Shown one piece after another: positions 42,593 to 51,411 of a stretch of 64,000 nucleotides of DNA. The DNA is from Mycobacterium asiaticum (GTDB lineage: Bacteria > Actinomycetota > Actinomycetes > Mycobacteriales > Mycobacteriaceae). How positions within the stretch are numbered: the stretch's first letter is position 1; every line of letters begins with the position of its first letter. The position numbers and the translations under genes were made by a program. The stretch covers positions 1 to 64,000 of the forward strand of contig NZ_LZLQ01000071.1 of the NCBI RefSeq assembly GCF_001673315.1. The letters are read 5' to 3'. The notes beneath the pieces were generated by a model that was not told where the DNA came from, did not search any database, and was given only the letters and a program-made list of their open reading frames with translations.

Positions 42593-43807
42593 TTAGATCC
42601 AGACGCCCTTCCCCACCGCGACCACACCACCGGCGCTGATCGCGAAGCGCTCCCGGTCGCGCTCGAGGTCCACCCCGACCATCTCACCCGGGCCCACGAC
42701 GACGTTCTTGTCCAGGATCGCGTGCCGCACCACCGCTCCGCGACCGACCCGCGCGCCGGGCATGATCACGCTGCCCTCCACAATGGCGCCGTCGTCCACC
42801 ACGACATTCGACGACAGAACCGAGTTGCGCACCGACGCCGCCGAAATGATGCTGCCGGCCCCCACGACGGACTCCTGAGCGGAGCCCCCGTTGACGAACT
42901 TCGCGGGTGCAAGGTTCTCCGACTCCCCGCGGATCGGCCAGCGCTTGTTGTACAGGTTGAACACCGGATGCACCGAAACCAGGTCCATGTGCGCGTCGTA
43001 GAACGCATCGAGTGTCCCCACGTCGCGCCAGTAGGCCCGGTCGCGGTCGGTGGCCCCGGGCACTTCGTTGTCACTGAAGTCGTAGACGGCGGCCATACCG
43101 TCGGCGACCAGGCGGGGAATGATGTCGCCGCCCATGTCGTGATCGGAGTGGTCGTCATCGGCGTCCGCGCGGATCGCGTCGATCAGCACCTTGGTGGTGA
43201 AGATGTAGTTCCCCATCGACACGAAAGTGGCGTCGGGGTCGTCGGGGGTGCCGGGCGGGTCGAGCGGCTTCTCGATGAACTTGCGGATCCGGCCGGACTC
43301 GTCGGAGTCGATGCAGCCAAAAGCGCTCGCTTCGGTTCGCGGCACCCGAATTCCAGCCACCGTGGCGCCGGCCCCGCTGTCGATGTGGTAGCGCACCATC
43401 TGCTCGGGGTCCATCCGGTACACGTGGTCGGCACCGAAAACCACTATGTAGTCCGGATCTTCGTCGTAGATCAGATTGAGCGACTGGTAGATCGCATCCG
43501 CGGACCCGGTGTACCAGCGCGGTCCCAGGCGCTGCTGCGCGGGCACCGGGGTGATGTACTCGCCGGCCAAGCCGGACAAGCGCCAGTTCTGCGAGATGTG
43601 GCGGTCCAAAGAGTGCGACTTGTACTGGGTCAGAACACAAATTCGCAGGTAACGGGCATTAACGAGGTTGGACAGCACGAAGTCGATCAGCCGGTATGCG
43701 CCGCCGAAGGGAACCGCAGGCTTGGCGCGGTCGGCGGTCAGCGGATAGAGCCGTTTGCCTTCACCACCAGCCAGGACGATTCCCAGCACTTGTGGCGATT
43801 CCCTCAT
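42593..43807 (-). CDS. glgC: Glucose-1-phosphate adenylyltransferase
   Basis: 404 residues, the M. tuberculosis length, from ATG 43807; the frame continues upstream through the repeat array but that part is not homologous. [26 protein letters not shown]-type sequence at 10-35 is the nucleotidyltransferase signature, with [14 protein letters not shown] and a glucose-1-phosphate site further on; the C-terminal quarter is a left-handed beta-helix. It makes ADP-glucose, the donor used by GlgM for maltose-1-phosphate and so for alpha-glucan. Divergent from glgM across a 57-bp minisatellite. Confidence 0.97.
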   Translation of the reverse strand: MRESPQVLGIVLAGGEGKRLYPLTADRAKPAVPFGGAYRLIDFVLSNLVNARYLRICVLTQYKSHSLDRHISQNWRLSGLAGEYITPVPAQQRLGPRWYTGSADAIYQSLNLIYDEDPDYIVVFGADHVYRMDPEQMVRYHIDSGAGATVAGIRVPRTEASAFGCIDSDESGRIRKFIEKPLDPPGTPDDPDATFVSMGNYIFTTKVLIDAIRADADDDHSDHDMGGDIIPRLVADGMAAVYDFSDNEVPGATDRDRAYWRDVGTLDAFYDAHMDLVSVHPVFNLYNKRWPIRGESENLAPAKFVNGGSAQESVVGAGSIISAASVRNSVLSSNVVVDDGAIVEGSVIMPGARVGRGAVVRHAILDKNVVVGPGEMVGVDLERDRERFAISAGGVVAVGKGVWI

Positions 43808-43814
43808 AAAGTCA

Positions 43815-43820
43815 AACCTA
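43815..43820 (-). promoter_or_regulatory. -10 box TAGGTT of glgC, predicted leaderless start
   Basis: On the minus strand TAGGTT is followed by 7 nt and ATG 43807. No ribosome site. Confidence 0.5.
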
Positions 43821-43858
43821 TCGGCAGCTGCAAACCGCTGCCACCCGCGACCTCTCCT

Positions 43859-44062
43859 CAGCCCGCCCCGCAGGCCGCATCGTCGCCGACACCGCCCAAA
43901 CGTCCGACTCCTCCTCAGCCCGCCCCGCGGGCCGCATCGTCGCCGACACCGCCCAAACGTCCGACTCCTCCTCAGCCCGCCCCGCAGGCCGCATCGTCGC
44001 CGACACCGCCCAAACGTCCGGCTCCTCCTCAGCCCGCCCCGCAGGCTGCATCGTCGCCGAAC
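43859..44062. repeat. 57-bp minisatellite between divergent glgC and glgM
   Basis: Units beginning with CAGCCCGCCCCGCAGGCCGC start at 43859, 43916, 43973 and 44030; the fourth is cut to 33 bp. Copies differ at only one or two bases. The array fills almost the whole space between the two leaderless -10 boxes and must push apart the upstream regions of both promoters. 57 is a multiple of three and both strands are open, but no start or stop is coupled to a neighbour. Confidence 0.9.
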
Positions 44063-44068
44063 TAACGT
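44063..44068 (+). promoter_or_regulatory. -10 box TAACGT of glgM, predicted leaderless start
   Basis: TAACGT, 6 nt, ATG 44075. It lies directly after the last repeat unit; the -35 position falls inside the minisatellite. Confidence 0.45.
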
Positions 44069-44074
44069 GCGGGT

Positions 44075-45238
44075 ATGCGGGTGGCGATGATGACGCGGGA
44101 ATACCCCCCCGAGGTCTACGGCGGAGCCGGTGTGCACGTCACTGAACTGGTAGCCCAACTGCGCAAGCTGTGCTCGGTCGACGTGCATTGCATGGGTGCC
44201 GACCGCCCAGGTGCGATCGCCCACCGGCCCGACCCGCGGTTGCGCACCGCGAATGCTTCGCTGTCCACGCTGTCGTCGGACCTGGTGATGGCCAACGCCG
44301 CGAGTTCGGCCACCGTCGTGCATTCGCACACCTGGTACACCGGTCTGGCCGGACATCTGGCCAAACTGCTCTTCGGGATTCCGCACGTGTTGACCGCACA
44401 TTCGCTCGAGCCGATGCGGCCATGGAAAGCTGAGCAACTCGGTGGCGGCTACCAGGTGTCTTCGTGGGTGGAGAACACCGCGGTGCTGGCGGCCGACGCG
44501 GTAATCGCCGTCAGCTCCGGCATGCGCAACGACATCCTGCGCGTCTACCCCACGCTGGATCCCAATGCGGTGCACGTCATCCGTAACGGCGTCGACACCG
44601 AGGTCTGGCACCCGGCCGGCGCGGCGCCCACCGGGTCGGTGCTGGCTGACCTCGGCGTCGACCCGAACCGACCCGTGGTCGCGTTCGTCGGGCGAATAAC
44701 CCGGCAGAAGGGCGTCCCTCATCTGGTGGCGGCCGCACACCACTTCAGCCCGGACATTCAGCTGGTGCTTTGCGCCGGCGCGCCGGACACCCCCGAGATC
44801 GCCGAAGAAGTGCGGTCCGCGGTAGCGGGACTGGCCCGGGCCCGCACTGGGGTGTTCTGGGTGCGCGACATGCTCCCCGTCGCAGAGTTACGCGAAATAC
44901 TCGCAGCCGCATCGGTTTTCGTATGCCCGTCGGTGTACGAGCCGTTGGGCATCGTCAATCTCGAGGCGATGGCTTGCGCGACGGCTGTGGTGGCCTCGGA
45001 CGTCGGGGGCATCCCCGAGGTGGTCGCCGACGGCGTCACCGGATCACTGGTGCACTACGACGCCGACTTCCCCGACGCCTACGAAGCCAGGCTGGCCGAA
45101 GCAGTCAATGCCTTGGTCGCCGACCCCGCCAAAGCCCAGCAGTACGGCCACGCGGGACGTCAGCGCTGTATCGAGGAGTTCTCCTGGGCGCACATCGCCG
45201 AGGAAACACTGGACGTCTATCGGAAAGTGTGCGAATAA
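44075..45238 (+). CDS. glgM: ADP-glucose:glucose-1-phosphate glucosyltransferase (maltose-1-phosphate synthase)
   Basis: 387 residues, the M. tuberculosis length. A GT-B fold glycosyltransferase of family 4: [19 protein letters not shown] is the N-terminal glycine-rich loop, [13 protein letters not shown] and VFVGRI-like [11 protein letters not shown] bind phosphates, and [19 protein letters not shown] is the E-x7-E nucleotide-sugar motif. In mycobacteria this enzyme forms alpha-maltose-1-phosphate, which GlgE polymerises. Divergent from glgC, the source of its donor. Confidence 0.96.
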   Translation: MRVAMMTREYPPEVYGGAGVHVTELVAQLRKLCSVDVHCMGADRPGAIAHRPDPRLRTANASLSTLSSDLVMANAASSATVVHSHTWYTGLAGHLAKLLFGIPHVLTAHSLEPMRPWKAEQLGGGYQVSSWVENTAVLAADAVIAVSSGMRNDILRVYPTLDPNAVHVIRNGVDTEVWHPAGAAPTGSVLADLGVDPNRPVVAFVGRITRQKGVPHLVAAAHHFSPDIQLVLCAGAPDTPEIAEEVRSAVAGLARARTGVFWVRDMLPVAELREILAAASVFVCPSVYEPLGIVNLEAMACATAVVASDVGGIPEVVADGVTGSLVHYDADFPDAYEARLAEAVNALVADPAKAQQYGHAGRQRCIEEFSWAHIAEETLDVYRKVCE

Positions 45239-45264
45239 CGCCGTCCGATGACCCAATGCGCTGG

Positions 45265-45432
45265 CTAGCTGGTGACGCCTTTGAGTTCGTCGCCCAGCGC
45301 GGCGGCTTCGTCGGGCGTCAACTCGACGACGAGGCGGCCACCACCTTCCAGTGGTACCCGCATTACGATGCCGCGCCCCTCCTTGGTTGCTTCTAGTGGA
45401 CCGTCGCCGGTCCGGGGCTTCATCGCCGCCAT
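45265..45432 (-). CDS. DUF3117 small protein (Rv1211-type)
   Basis: 55 residues from ATG 45432 with GGAGGGAG about 7 nt upstream; codons further upstream in frame are not conserved. MAAMKPRTGDGPLEATKEGRG and MRVPLEGGGRLVVELT form the DUF3117 pattern, a very conserved actinobacterial small protein of unknown function. Likely cytoplasmic. It follows tag on the same strand after a 177-bp gap that has no other gene. Confidence 0.9.
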   Translation of the reverse strand: MAAMKPRTGDGPLEATKEGRGIVMRVPLEGGGRLVVELTPDEAAALGDELKGVTS

Positions 45433-45609
45433 CGAGTGCTCCCTCCAGATTCGAGCTGGCCCGCGCCCGCGGACCTGGTCGGCGCCGAGCATGCCCCGCC
45501 AGTGGATTTCCAGCCATACCCGACATTGAACTGCCAAATCACGCTTCTATTGTTCCCTATCCGGGTGACCACGTGCACAAAGACCCGCTTCTGGGATCAT
45601 TCGGCCCCA

Positions 45610-46188
45610 TTAATGAGCTGCCGGCTGCACCCAGCAGCCGCTGATGTGATCGTCGACCATGCCGGTCGCCTGCATCAACGCGTACGCGGTTGTGGGTCCG
45701 ACGAAGCGGAACCCGCGCCGTTTCAGCTCTCGTGCCATGGCCTTCGATTCCGCACTCGTCGACGGGATTTCAGACAGGTCTGCAAACCTGGGACGCGGCG
45801 GCGGCGCGAACGACCACAACAGGTCGGACAGGTCTTGCGGTGATCCCAGGTCGACGGCGGCACGGGCATTCGCCACTGTCGCCTCGATCTTGGCGCGGTT
45901 GCGCACAATGCCACTGTCGGACATCAGTCGTTGCACGTCAGCGTCGGTAAAGCCGGCAACCTTGTCGACATCGAACCCGTGAAACGCGCGCCGGAAATTG
46001 TCCCGCTTGCGCAGGATGATCAGCCAGGACAAGCCGCTTTGGAACGCTTCCAGGCTCAGCCGCTCGAACAACGCCGTGCCGTCTTTCAGCGCACGGCCCC
46101 ACTCCCGGTCGTGATAGTCGCGGTAAAGCTCGGCGTCGGGTCCGGGGCGAACCTCGGCCCAGCTACAGCGAATCAGGCCGTCACCCAT
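45610..46188 (-). CDS. tag: DNA-3-methyladenine glycosylase I
   Basis: 192 residues from ATG 46188. RCSWAEVRPGPDAELYRDYHDREWG contains the conserved early Cys and the YHDxEWG motif with a zinc-binding His; GLSWLIILRKRDNFRRAFHGFD is the core HhH-like region and FVGPTTAYALMQATGMVDDHISGC carries the C-terminal His and Cys ligands. It removes 3-methyladenine from alkylated DNA. 45 nt downstream of the DivIVA-like gene on the same strand. Confidence 0.95.
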   Translation of the reverse strand: MGDGLIRCSWAEVRPGPDAELYRDYHDREWGRALKDGTALFERLSLEAFQSGLSWLIILRKRDNFRRAFHGFDVDKVAGFTDADVQRLMSDSGIVRNRAKIEATVANARAAVDLGSPQDLSDLLWSFAPPPRPRFADLSEIPSTSAESKAMARELKRRGFRFVGPTTAYALMQATGMVDDHISGCWVQPAAH

Positions 46189-46232
46189 TACCGGCGCACC
46201 TCACCCACGGCCTGCATGATCGTCGCCGCAAC

Positions 46233-46700
46233 TCATGTCGGACCGGAACGGTCCGAACCGACGGCGTCGACGTCGGAGGGTTCGGCTACATCAGGGGCAA
46301 CTTCGGGAGCCGCCAGGGGCTGCGCCTCGGTGCCATCGGCCTGCGCCGCGGTGCCAGCGGCCCGCGCCGCTTCGGTGCCAGCGGCCTGCGCCGCCTCGGG
46401 CTGTACCTCGGTGCCGGAGGCCTGCAGCGCTGCCACCTGGCCACGCAACGTCTCCAGCTCACGCCCCAACCGGTCCAGCACCCAGTCGACCTCGCTGGTT
46501 TTGTATCCGCGCAACACCTGGGTGAATTTGACCGCGTCCACGTCGGCGCCGGTAACTCCGAAGGCTGGCAGGACGGTGGCCGTCGTCGCGCGCGGCAGTG
46601 GCGGCAATGGCTCGCCACGGCCGAACAACAGACTCGCCGCGCCGAACAACACGCCCGCCACAAGGATCAGAACCACCAGGTAGAGCAACACCAACGCCAC
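46233..46700 (-). CDS. DivIVA-domain membrane protein (Rv1209-type)
   Basis: 155 residues from ATG 46700. One N-terminal transmembrane helix (2-25) is followed by FGRGEPLPPLP and a short DivIVA-like coiled coil (VDAVKFTQVLRGYKTSEVDWVLDRLGRELETLRGQVAAL). The C-terminal 55 residues are a low-complexity AAGTEA/AADGTEA repeat (DNA at 46310-46430), probably variable. DivIVA/Wag31 relatives mark curved or polar membrane; this one may anchor envelope enzymes. It sits in the gpgS operon. Confidence 0.85.
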   Translation of the reverse strand: MALVLLYLVVLILVAGVLFGAASLLFGRGEPLPPLPRATTATVLPAFGVTGADVDAVKFTQVLRGYKTSEVDWVLDRLGRELETLRGQVAALQASGTEVQPEAAQAAGTEAARAAGTAAQADGTEAQPLAAPEVAPDVAEPSDVDAVGSDRSGPT

Positions 46701-46738
46701 GCGACCGATCCTGCCCTATGGCACCGACAAACCGTCGA

Positions 46739-47677
46739 TCAGTGCGGACGCAACACGTTCATCGGCGGCCGGTCGGCAAGGGAGACCGGCAGCGTGTGCT
46801 GGGTGAAGCCGTCCCCGACGGGAAAGAACTGGGTCAGGCCGGCCCCGGAGTCGGGGATCCCGCACCGGGAAAGCAGCGTGGCGATCACTTGCCGGCTCAT
46901 GGCGCCCAGCTCTTCCAGCGGCCGGTTGCGGTGTGCCCGAACACCCAGGTTGACCTGCGCGATCGCGTCCAGCCCCAGCCGGTCGAAGGTGTCGATCAAC
47001 AGTCCGATCTCGACGCCGTAGCCCGGTGCGAACGGCAGCGAGGTCAGCAGTTCGCGGCTTGCCGCGTACTCCCCGCCCAGCGGCTGCAACACGCAACCGA
47101 GTTGGGGTCGTAGCGCCGCAAGCAGCGGTCGCGCCACCAGTTCGGTCACTCGTCCGCCGCCGGTGGAGCCCGCGTCGCCGCTGGCGTCACCCGTGGTGAG
47201 CGGCCGCCGGTAGAAGCCCTTGACCAGGTGAATTCCATCGCCGGTGAGTAGTGGACCCACCAGATTGGGGACGAAACTGGGATTGGGGTCTACCAGGTCG
47301 GAGTCGATGAACACCACGATGTCGCCGCGGGTGGCCGCCAGGGAACGCCACAACGCCTCGCCCTTACCGGGCCGGGTGGGCAACTCAGGCAGCGCATGTT
47401 CGCGGCTGACAACGCGGGCACCTGCGGCGATCGCGCGGATCTCGGTGTCGTCGGTGGACCCGGAATCGAGCACGATCAGCTCGTCGACCAGCCCGTCGAC
47501 CAGCGGTGAAATGCTGTCGATGACCGACTCGATGGTGGCTTCCTCATTGAGTGCCGGCAGCACCACCGAGATGGTCCGACCGGCCTTGGCCGCGACCAGT
47601 TCGCTGACCGTCCAGCACGGACGGTTCCAGGTATGGACGGTGGTGAGATCGCCTGTGACCAGCTCAGATGCTGTCAT
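46739..47677 (-). CDS. gpgS: Glucosyl-3-phosphoglycerate synthase
   Basis: 312 residues from ATG 47677, which overlaps the folP2 stop as ATGA. A GT-A (family 81) enzyme: VLPALNEEATIESV, LIVLDSGSTDDTEIRA for the nucleotide, RPGKGEALWRSL and the metal-binding FIDSDLVDPNP, with LPFAPGYGVEIGLLIDTF and HRNRPLEELGAM later. It transfers glucose to 3-phosphoglycerate, the first step towards methylglucose lipopolysaccharide. The N-terminus is about 12 residues shorter than in M. tuberculosis. Confidence 0.96.
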   Translation of the reverse strand: MTASELVTGDLTTVHTWNRPCWTVSELVAAKAGRTISVVLPALNEEATIESVIDSISPLVDGLVDELIVLDSGSTDDTEIRAIAAGARVVSREHALPELPTRPGKGEALWRSLAATRGDIVVFIDSDLVDPNPSFVPNLVGPLLTGDGIHLVKGFYRRPLTTGDASGDAGSTGGGRVTELVARPLLAALRPQLGCVLQPLGGEYAASRELLTSLPFAPGYGVEIGLLIDTFDRLGLDAIAQVNLGVRAHRNRPLEELGAMSRQVIATLLSRCGIPDSGAGLTQFFPVGDGFTQHTLPVSLADRPPMNVLRPH

Positions 47678-48549
47678 GCCAGTCCTCTCACCGTGCGTGT
47701 CGGCGGGCGCGTCCCCTGAATCGAGGCCACCATCTCCAGCGTCCTCCTGGTCGCCGCGACTTGATGGACGCGGAACATGCGTGCCCCGGCGGCTGCTGCC
47801 AGCGCGGTGGCCGCCAGTGTGCCCTCGAGTCGTTCGGTCACGTCCACGCCCAGAGTCTCCCCGACAAAGTCCTTGTTACTCAAAGCCATGAGCACCGGCC
47901 ACCCGGTCTTAACAAGATCGGCCAGATGGCGCAACAGCAACAGCCCGTGGAAGGTGTTCTTGCCGAAATCGTGGGCCGGGTCGATCAGCACCCGGTCGCG
48001 GGCCACGCCGACCGCAACTGCCCGCTCGGCGGCGGTTGTGACCTGGCGAATCGCGTCGTCCACCACGCCGCGGGTAGTCGTACCGTAACTCACTCGGAAG
48101 GGACGGGTACGCGGTAGCGCTCCCCCGGTGTGCGCGCACACCAAGCCGGCGTTGAACTCTGCGGCAACCTCGGCCAAGGCGGGGTCTACGCCGCCCCAGG
48201 TGTCGTTGATGATGTCCGCACCGGCCGCGCAGGCCAATTTGGCCACCTCGGAGCGCCAGGTGTCGACGCTGATCAGTTGGTCGGGGTAGGCGCCGCGGAG
48301 CCACTCCACGAACGGCACCAGGCGGGCGATCTCGGTATCGGCGTTGACGGTCTCGCCGGGGCCCGCCTTCACCCCACCGATGTCGATGACGTCGGCGCCT
48401 TCGGCGACGGCACGGTGTACGGCGTCACGGGCAGCATCGTCGGCGAAAGTTGCGCCCCGGTCAAAGAACGAATCCGGGGTTCGGTTGACGATCGCCATGA
48501 TCAGCGCGCGATCCGACGCCACTGGGCGACCGCACCACGTTGACTGCAC
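47674..48549 (-). CDS. folP2: Dihydropteroate synthase homologue FolP2
   Basis: 291 residues if it starts at GTG 48549 (MQSTWCGRPVASDRALIMAIVNRTPDSF). The ribosome site GGAGG is almost adjacent to this GTG, so another start is possible; the frame stays open through the upstream repeats to 48864, and the M. tuberculosis protein also has a repetitive N-terminus. Core motifs: MAIVNRTPDSFFD, GADVIDIGGVKAGPGE, LISVDTW, INDTWGG and DPAHDFGKNTFHGL. FolP2 of M. leprae was reported to lack dihydropteroate synthase activity; its coupling to gpgS suggests a different or accessory role. Confidence 0.9.
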   Translation of the reverse strand: MQSTWCGRPVASDRALIMAIVNRTPDSFFDRGATFADDAARDAVHRAVAEGADVIDIGGVKAGPGETVNADTEIARLVPFVEWLRGAYPDQLISVDTWRSEVAKLACAAGADIINDTWGGVDPALAEVAAEFNAGLVCAHTGGALPRTRPFRVSYGTTTRGVVDDAIRQVTTAAERAVAVGVARDRVLIDPAHDFGKNTFHGLLLLRHLADLVKTGWPVLMALSNKDFVGETLGVDVTERLEGTLAATALAAAAGARMFRVHQVAATRRTLEMVASIQGTRPPTRTVRGLA

Positions 48550-48576
48550 GCCTCCATGGTGCCTGGATAACGCTGA

Positions 48577-48912
48577 GCGTCGAAACTGCGGTGGCCTCGC
48601 CGAGCCTGCGCACACAACGGGTTGAGGGGGGTGTCGACACCGTCGCCGCAGTATCGATGCGGCCACCGCAGTATCGATGCGGCCACCGCAGTCTCGGCGC
48701 AGCCGCCGCAGTCTCGGCATCGAGACTGCGGGTTGGGAATCGAGACTGCGCCCAGTGCGTTCCCGCCGGGCGTGTCGACACCGTCGCCGCAGTATCGATG
48801 CAGCCATTGCAGTCTCGGCGCCGCCAGCGCAGTTTCGACGCCACCAGCGCAGGCTCGACGCCACCAGCGCAGGCTCGACGCCACCAACGCAGCTTCGACC
48901 CCACCAGCGCCG
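48577..48912. repeat. Degenerate short-repeat tract between folP2 and fadD6
   Basis: About 340 bp of imperfect 18- to 20-bp repeats around GCCACCGCAGTATCGATG and, further right, CCACCAGCGCAGGCTCGACG. Some units are in inverted orientation (TCGAGACTGCGG). It replaces normal coding or promoter sequence and lies in the same place as the repetitive FolP2 N-terminus of M. tuberculosis. No array of unique spacers, so not CRISPR. Apart from these repeats I see no gene in 48550-48975. Confidence 0.75.
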
Positions 48913-48915
48913 AAG

Positions 48916-48938
48916 TTCAGCCCTGCGGTCGCTTACCG
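48916..48938 (+). repeat. Duplicated 3' tip of fadD6
   Basis: A 23-bp stretch starting TTCAGCCCTGCGGTCG is repeated exactly at 48975-48997, where it encodes the end of FadD6 (GKRPQG and stop). The copy at 48916 lies 37 bp beyond the gene's stop codon, between fadD6 and the repeat tract, and appears to be a small direct duplication. Confidence 0.8.
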
Positions 48939-48975
48939 ACTCGACCCGATGGGCCGTCGCGCTCCCCCAGGCCTT

Positions 48976-50754
48976 TCAGCCCTGCGGTCGCTTACCGGCC
49001 GAAACCTCGTCGGGGTACTCGTCGTAGAACGGCACGTATCCCTCGTCACGCCCAGCCAGCACATACAGCGGGTCTTCGATGTCGGACCCGTACGCCTGCT
49101 TACGCAACTCAACCTTGCGACTCTTGAACGTCGTGGTGTGCTCCAGCGACTCCACCAACCGCACGAACAGCGGCAGCGCGTAGCCGGGCAACCTGTCGTA
49201 CACGGCGCGGGCCAGGGCTTGGCCGTCGAATTCGCGGCCCTCCCGCAGCTTGACCGCGGCCATGCCGGCCCGCCCGCCGGTGTTGGGTACCTCCACACCG
49301 AACACCGTGCACTCCTCGACGTTGGGGTCCGCCGCCACCGCCGCTTCTACCTGCGTGGTGGCCACGTTCTCGCCCTTCCAGCGGAAGGTGTCGCCGAGGC
49401 GATCGACGAAGGCAGCGTGGAACATGCCCTGCGGACTCATCACGTCGCCGGTGTTGAACCAGGTGTCGCCTTCCTTGAAGGCGTTGCGCACCAACTTCTT
49501 CTCGGTCGCCGACTTGTCGGTGTAGCCGTCGAACGGCTGCAACCGGTTGACCGGGCTGAGCAACAGGCCCGGCTCGCCGGCGGGCACGCGGCGAACCCGC
49601 CCGCTGTCGTCGCGTACCGGTTCGCCGGTCTCGGGATCGTATTCGACGTAGGCGAGCGGCATCGGTGAAATACCCGTGCTGCGAGGGACATTGAACACGT
49701 TGATGAACGCGGTGGTGCCTTCGCTGGCCGCGTAGAACTCGCAGACCCGGGAAATCCCGAAACGTTTGGTGAACTCGTCCCAGATGTCGGGGCGCAACCC
49801 GTTGCCGGCGATGACGCGGACCTTGTGCGCGCGGTCGGTCTTCTTGGGCGGTTGATTCAGCAGGTAGCGGCAGACCTCTCCGATGTAGATGAATGCCGTT
49901 GCGTCGTAACGGATCACCTCGTCCCAGAACCGCGATGCCGAGAACGACTTGCCCAAAGCCAAAGTCGCCCCTGAGTTGATCACCGACGACACCGCGACCG
50001 TCAGCGCGTTGTTGTGGTAGAGCGGCAGGCAGCTGTACAGCGTGTCGGATGATCTCAGCCGCAGTCCCAGGCCACCGAACGCACCGAGCGCCTTGAGCCA
50101 CCGATAGTGCGTCATCACGCTGGCCTTCGGATATCCGGTCGTACCCGAGGTGAAGATGTAGAAGGCGGTGTCCTTGGCGCGCACCGTGTCGGCCGACGAC
50201 GGGTTGGTGGCGGGCGCGGTTACTGCGAAGCGCTCCAGGTCTTCGACGGTCAACACTTCACCCGCCGACCCGCCGGACTCGCTGACCGCGCTCACCAAAT
50301 CGGACTCCGCGATCAGCACCTTCGCGTCCAGCAAGCCCAGGCTGTGCTTGAGGACGTCGCCGCGCTGGTGGTAGTTGAGCATCCCGGCGATGGCGCCGCA
50401 CTTGACGATGGCCAGCATGGCCAGCACCGCGTTGGGTGAGTTGCGCAGCATCACGCCGACGACGTCGCCCGGCCCGACGCCGCGGGCGGCCAGCACCGCT
50501 GCGTACCGGTTGGCGGTCGCGTTGGCATCGCGATAGGTGACTTGTTGATCGTCGAACTTCAGGAAAACGCGGTCGGCGTAGCGGGCGGCGCGGTCCTGGA
50601 ATACCGACGCGATGGACACCTTCGAACTTGGCCGGGCCAACAGGCCGCTCACTCCCCGCAGGATCGACGGGGCGTCGGCGATCAGGCCGGGAACTTGTGT
50701 GGCGATATGGGTGAGCGTGACTCGCGCGCCCGCGTCACCCTGCTGGTCAGACAC
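48976..50754 (-). CDS. fadD6: Long/very-long-chain fatty acid-CoA ligase FadD6 (FATP type)
   Basis: 592 residues from GTG 50754, overlapping the LOG-family gene by 8 nt. FYIFTSGTTGYPKASVMTH is the AMP/P-loop motif, FYAASEGTTAF the adenine motif and YTDKSATEKK / WFNTGDVMSPQGMFHAAFVDRLGDTFRWKGENVATTQVE the hinge and C-terminal signatures, here cited in pieces. The order and EGN/ENV motif place it in the VLACS/FATP-like branch. It activates exogenous fatty acids for uptake and lipid synthesis. The last residues are SAGKRPQG. Confidence 0.95.
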   Translation of the reverse strand: MSDQQGDAGARVTLTHIATQVPGLIADAPSILRGVSGLLARPSSKVSIASVFQDRAARYADRVFLKFDDQQVTYRDANATANRYAAVLAARGVGPGDVVGVMLRNSPNAVLAMLAIVKCGAIAGMLNYHQRGDVLKHSLGLLDAKVLIAESDLVSAVSESGGSAGEVLTVEDLERFAVTAPATNPSSADTVRAKDTAFYIFTSGTTGYPKASVMTHYRWLKALGAFGGLGLRLRSSDTLYSCLPLYHNNALTVAVSSVINSGATLALGKSFSASRFWDEVIRYDATAFIYIGEVCRYLLNQPPKKTDRAHKVRVIAGNGLRPDIWDEFTKRFGISRVCEFYAASEGTTAFINVFNVPRSTGISPMPLAYVEYDPETGEPVRDDSGRVRRVPAGEPGLLLSPVNRLQPFDGYTDKSATEKKLVRNAFKEGDTWFNTGDVMSPQGMFHAAFVDRLGDTFRWKGENVATTQVEAAVAADPNVEECTVFGVEVPNTGGRAGMAAVKLREGREFDGQALARAVYDRLPGYALPLFVRLVESLEHTTTFKSRKVELRKQAYGSDIEDPLYVLAGRDEGYVPFYDEYPDEVSAGKRPQG

Positions 50755-51340
50755 CTGATTCCTCGATTCTCTGCAGACCCGTCAGCTTGGGCGCGCACGC
50801 CTGCAGCGCCTCGCCGACCTTATCCACCACCACCAGCCGATCGACCGCCGCCTGGGAGATGTAGCCGCTGTCGACCAAACCGTCCACCCAGCCCAGCAGC
50901 CCGTCGTAATGCCCCCAGGGATCCAGCAGCACGATCGGCTTGTCGTGCACGCCGAGATAGCCCTCGGTCCAGGCGCTCAACAATTCGTCCAGGGTGCCGA
51001 CACCGCCCGGAAGCGCGATGAACGCATCGGCACGCATTTCCATCACCCGTTTGCGCTCGCTCATGGTGTCGGTGACGATCAGTTCGTCGGCGTCCCCGTC
51101 GGCCAGTTCGCGGGTTTGCAGCATCTTGGGAATCACCCCGACGGTCCAGCCTCCGACTGCGCGGGCCGCAGAAGCCACCGCTCCCATCGCCGAAACGTGG
51201 CCGCCTCCCCATACCAGCGTCCAGCCTCGTGAGCCGATGCTCGCACCAAGTGATGCGGCGAGTTCGAGCAACTCGGGGTGCACCGGCGTAGCGGCGCAGT
51301 ACACGGCCACCGTCCACTGACCGTCAGTCTCTGCGGGCAT
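50747..51340 (-). CDS. LOG-family phosphoribohydrolase (Rv1205-type)
   Basis: 197 residues from ATG 51340. VAVYCAATPVHPELLELAASLGASI, LVWGGGHVSAMGAVA and the signature PGGVGTLDELLSAW, with RKRVMEMRADAFI before it, define the LONELY GUY family, which releases cytokinin-type bases from nucleoside 5'-monophosphates. The M. tuberculosis protein is a proteasome substrate whose accumulation yields cytokinin-derived aldehydes that sensitise cells to nitric oxide. Starts the operon with fadD6; divergent from the ATPase gene. Confidence 0.94.
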   Translation of the reverse strand: MPAETDGQWTVAVYCAATPVHPELLELAASLGASIGSRGWTLVWGGGHVSAMGAVASAARAVGGWTVGVIPKMLQTRELADGDADELIVTDTMSERKRVMEMRADAFIALPGGVGTLDELLSAWTEGYLGVHDKPIVLLDPWGHYDGLLGWVDGLVDSGYISQAAVDRLVVVDKVGEALQACAPKLTGLQRIEESGV

Positions 51341-51398
51341 ACCTCGAAACGTAGACCAACCGGACCGGCCCTACGCACGGTCGGGGTGAACGTCACCA

Positions 51399-51404
51399 TA
51401 AACT
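51399..51404 (+). promoter_or_regulatory. -10 box TAAACT, predicted leaderless start
   Basis: TAAACT, 7 nt, GTG 51412; no ribosome site. It fixes the start of the STAND-like ATPase gene. Confidence 0.5.
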
Positions 51405-51411
51405 CACAACG

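Noticed and set aside
48577-48912. Short repeats upstream of folP2 as a CRISPR or integron array
   Set aside because: Units are imperfect, vary in length and orientation and have no spacers or recombination genes nearby.
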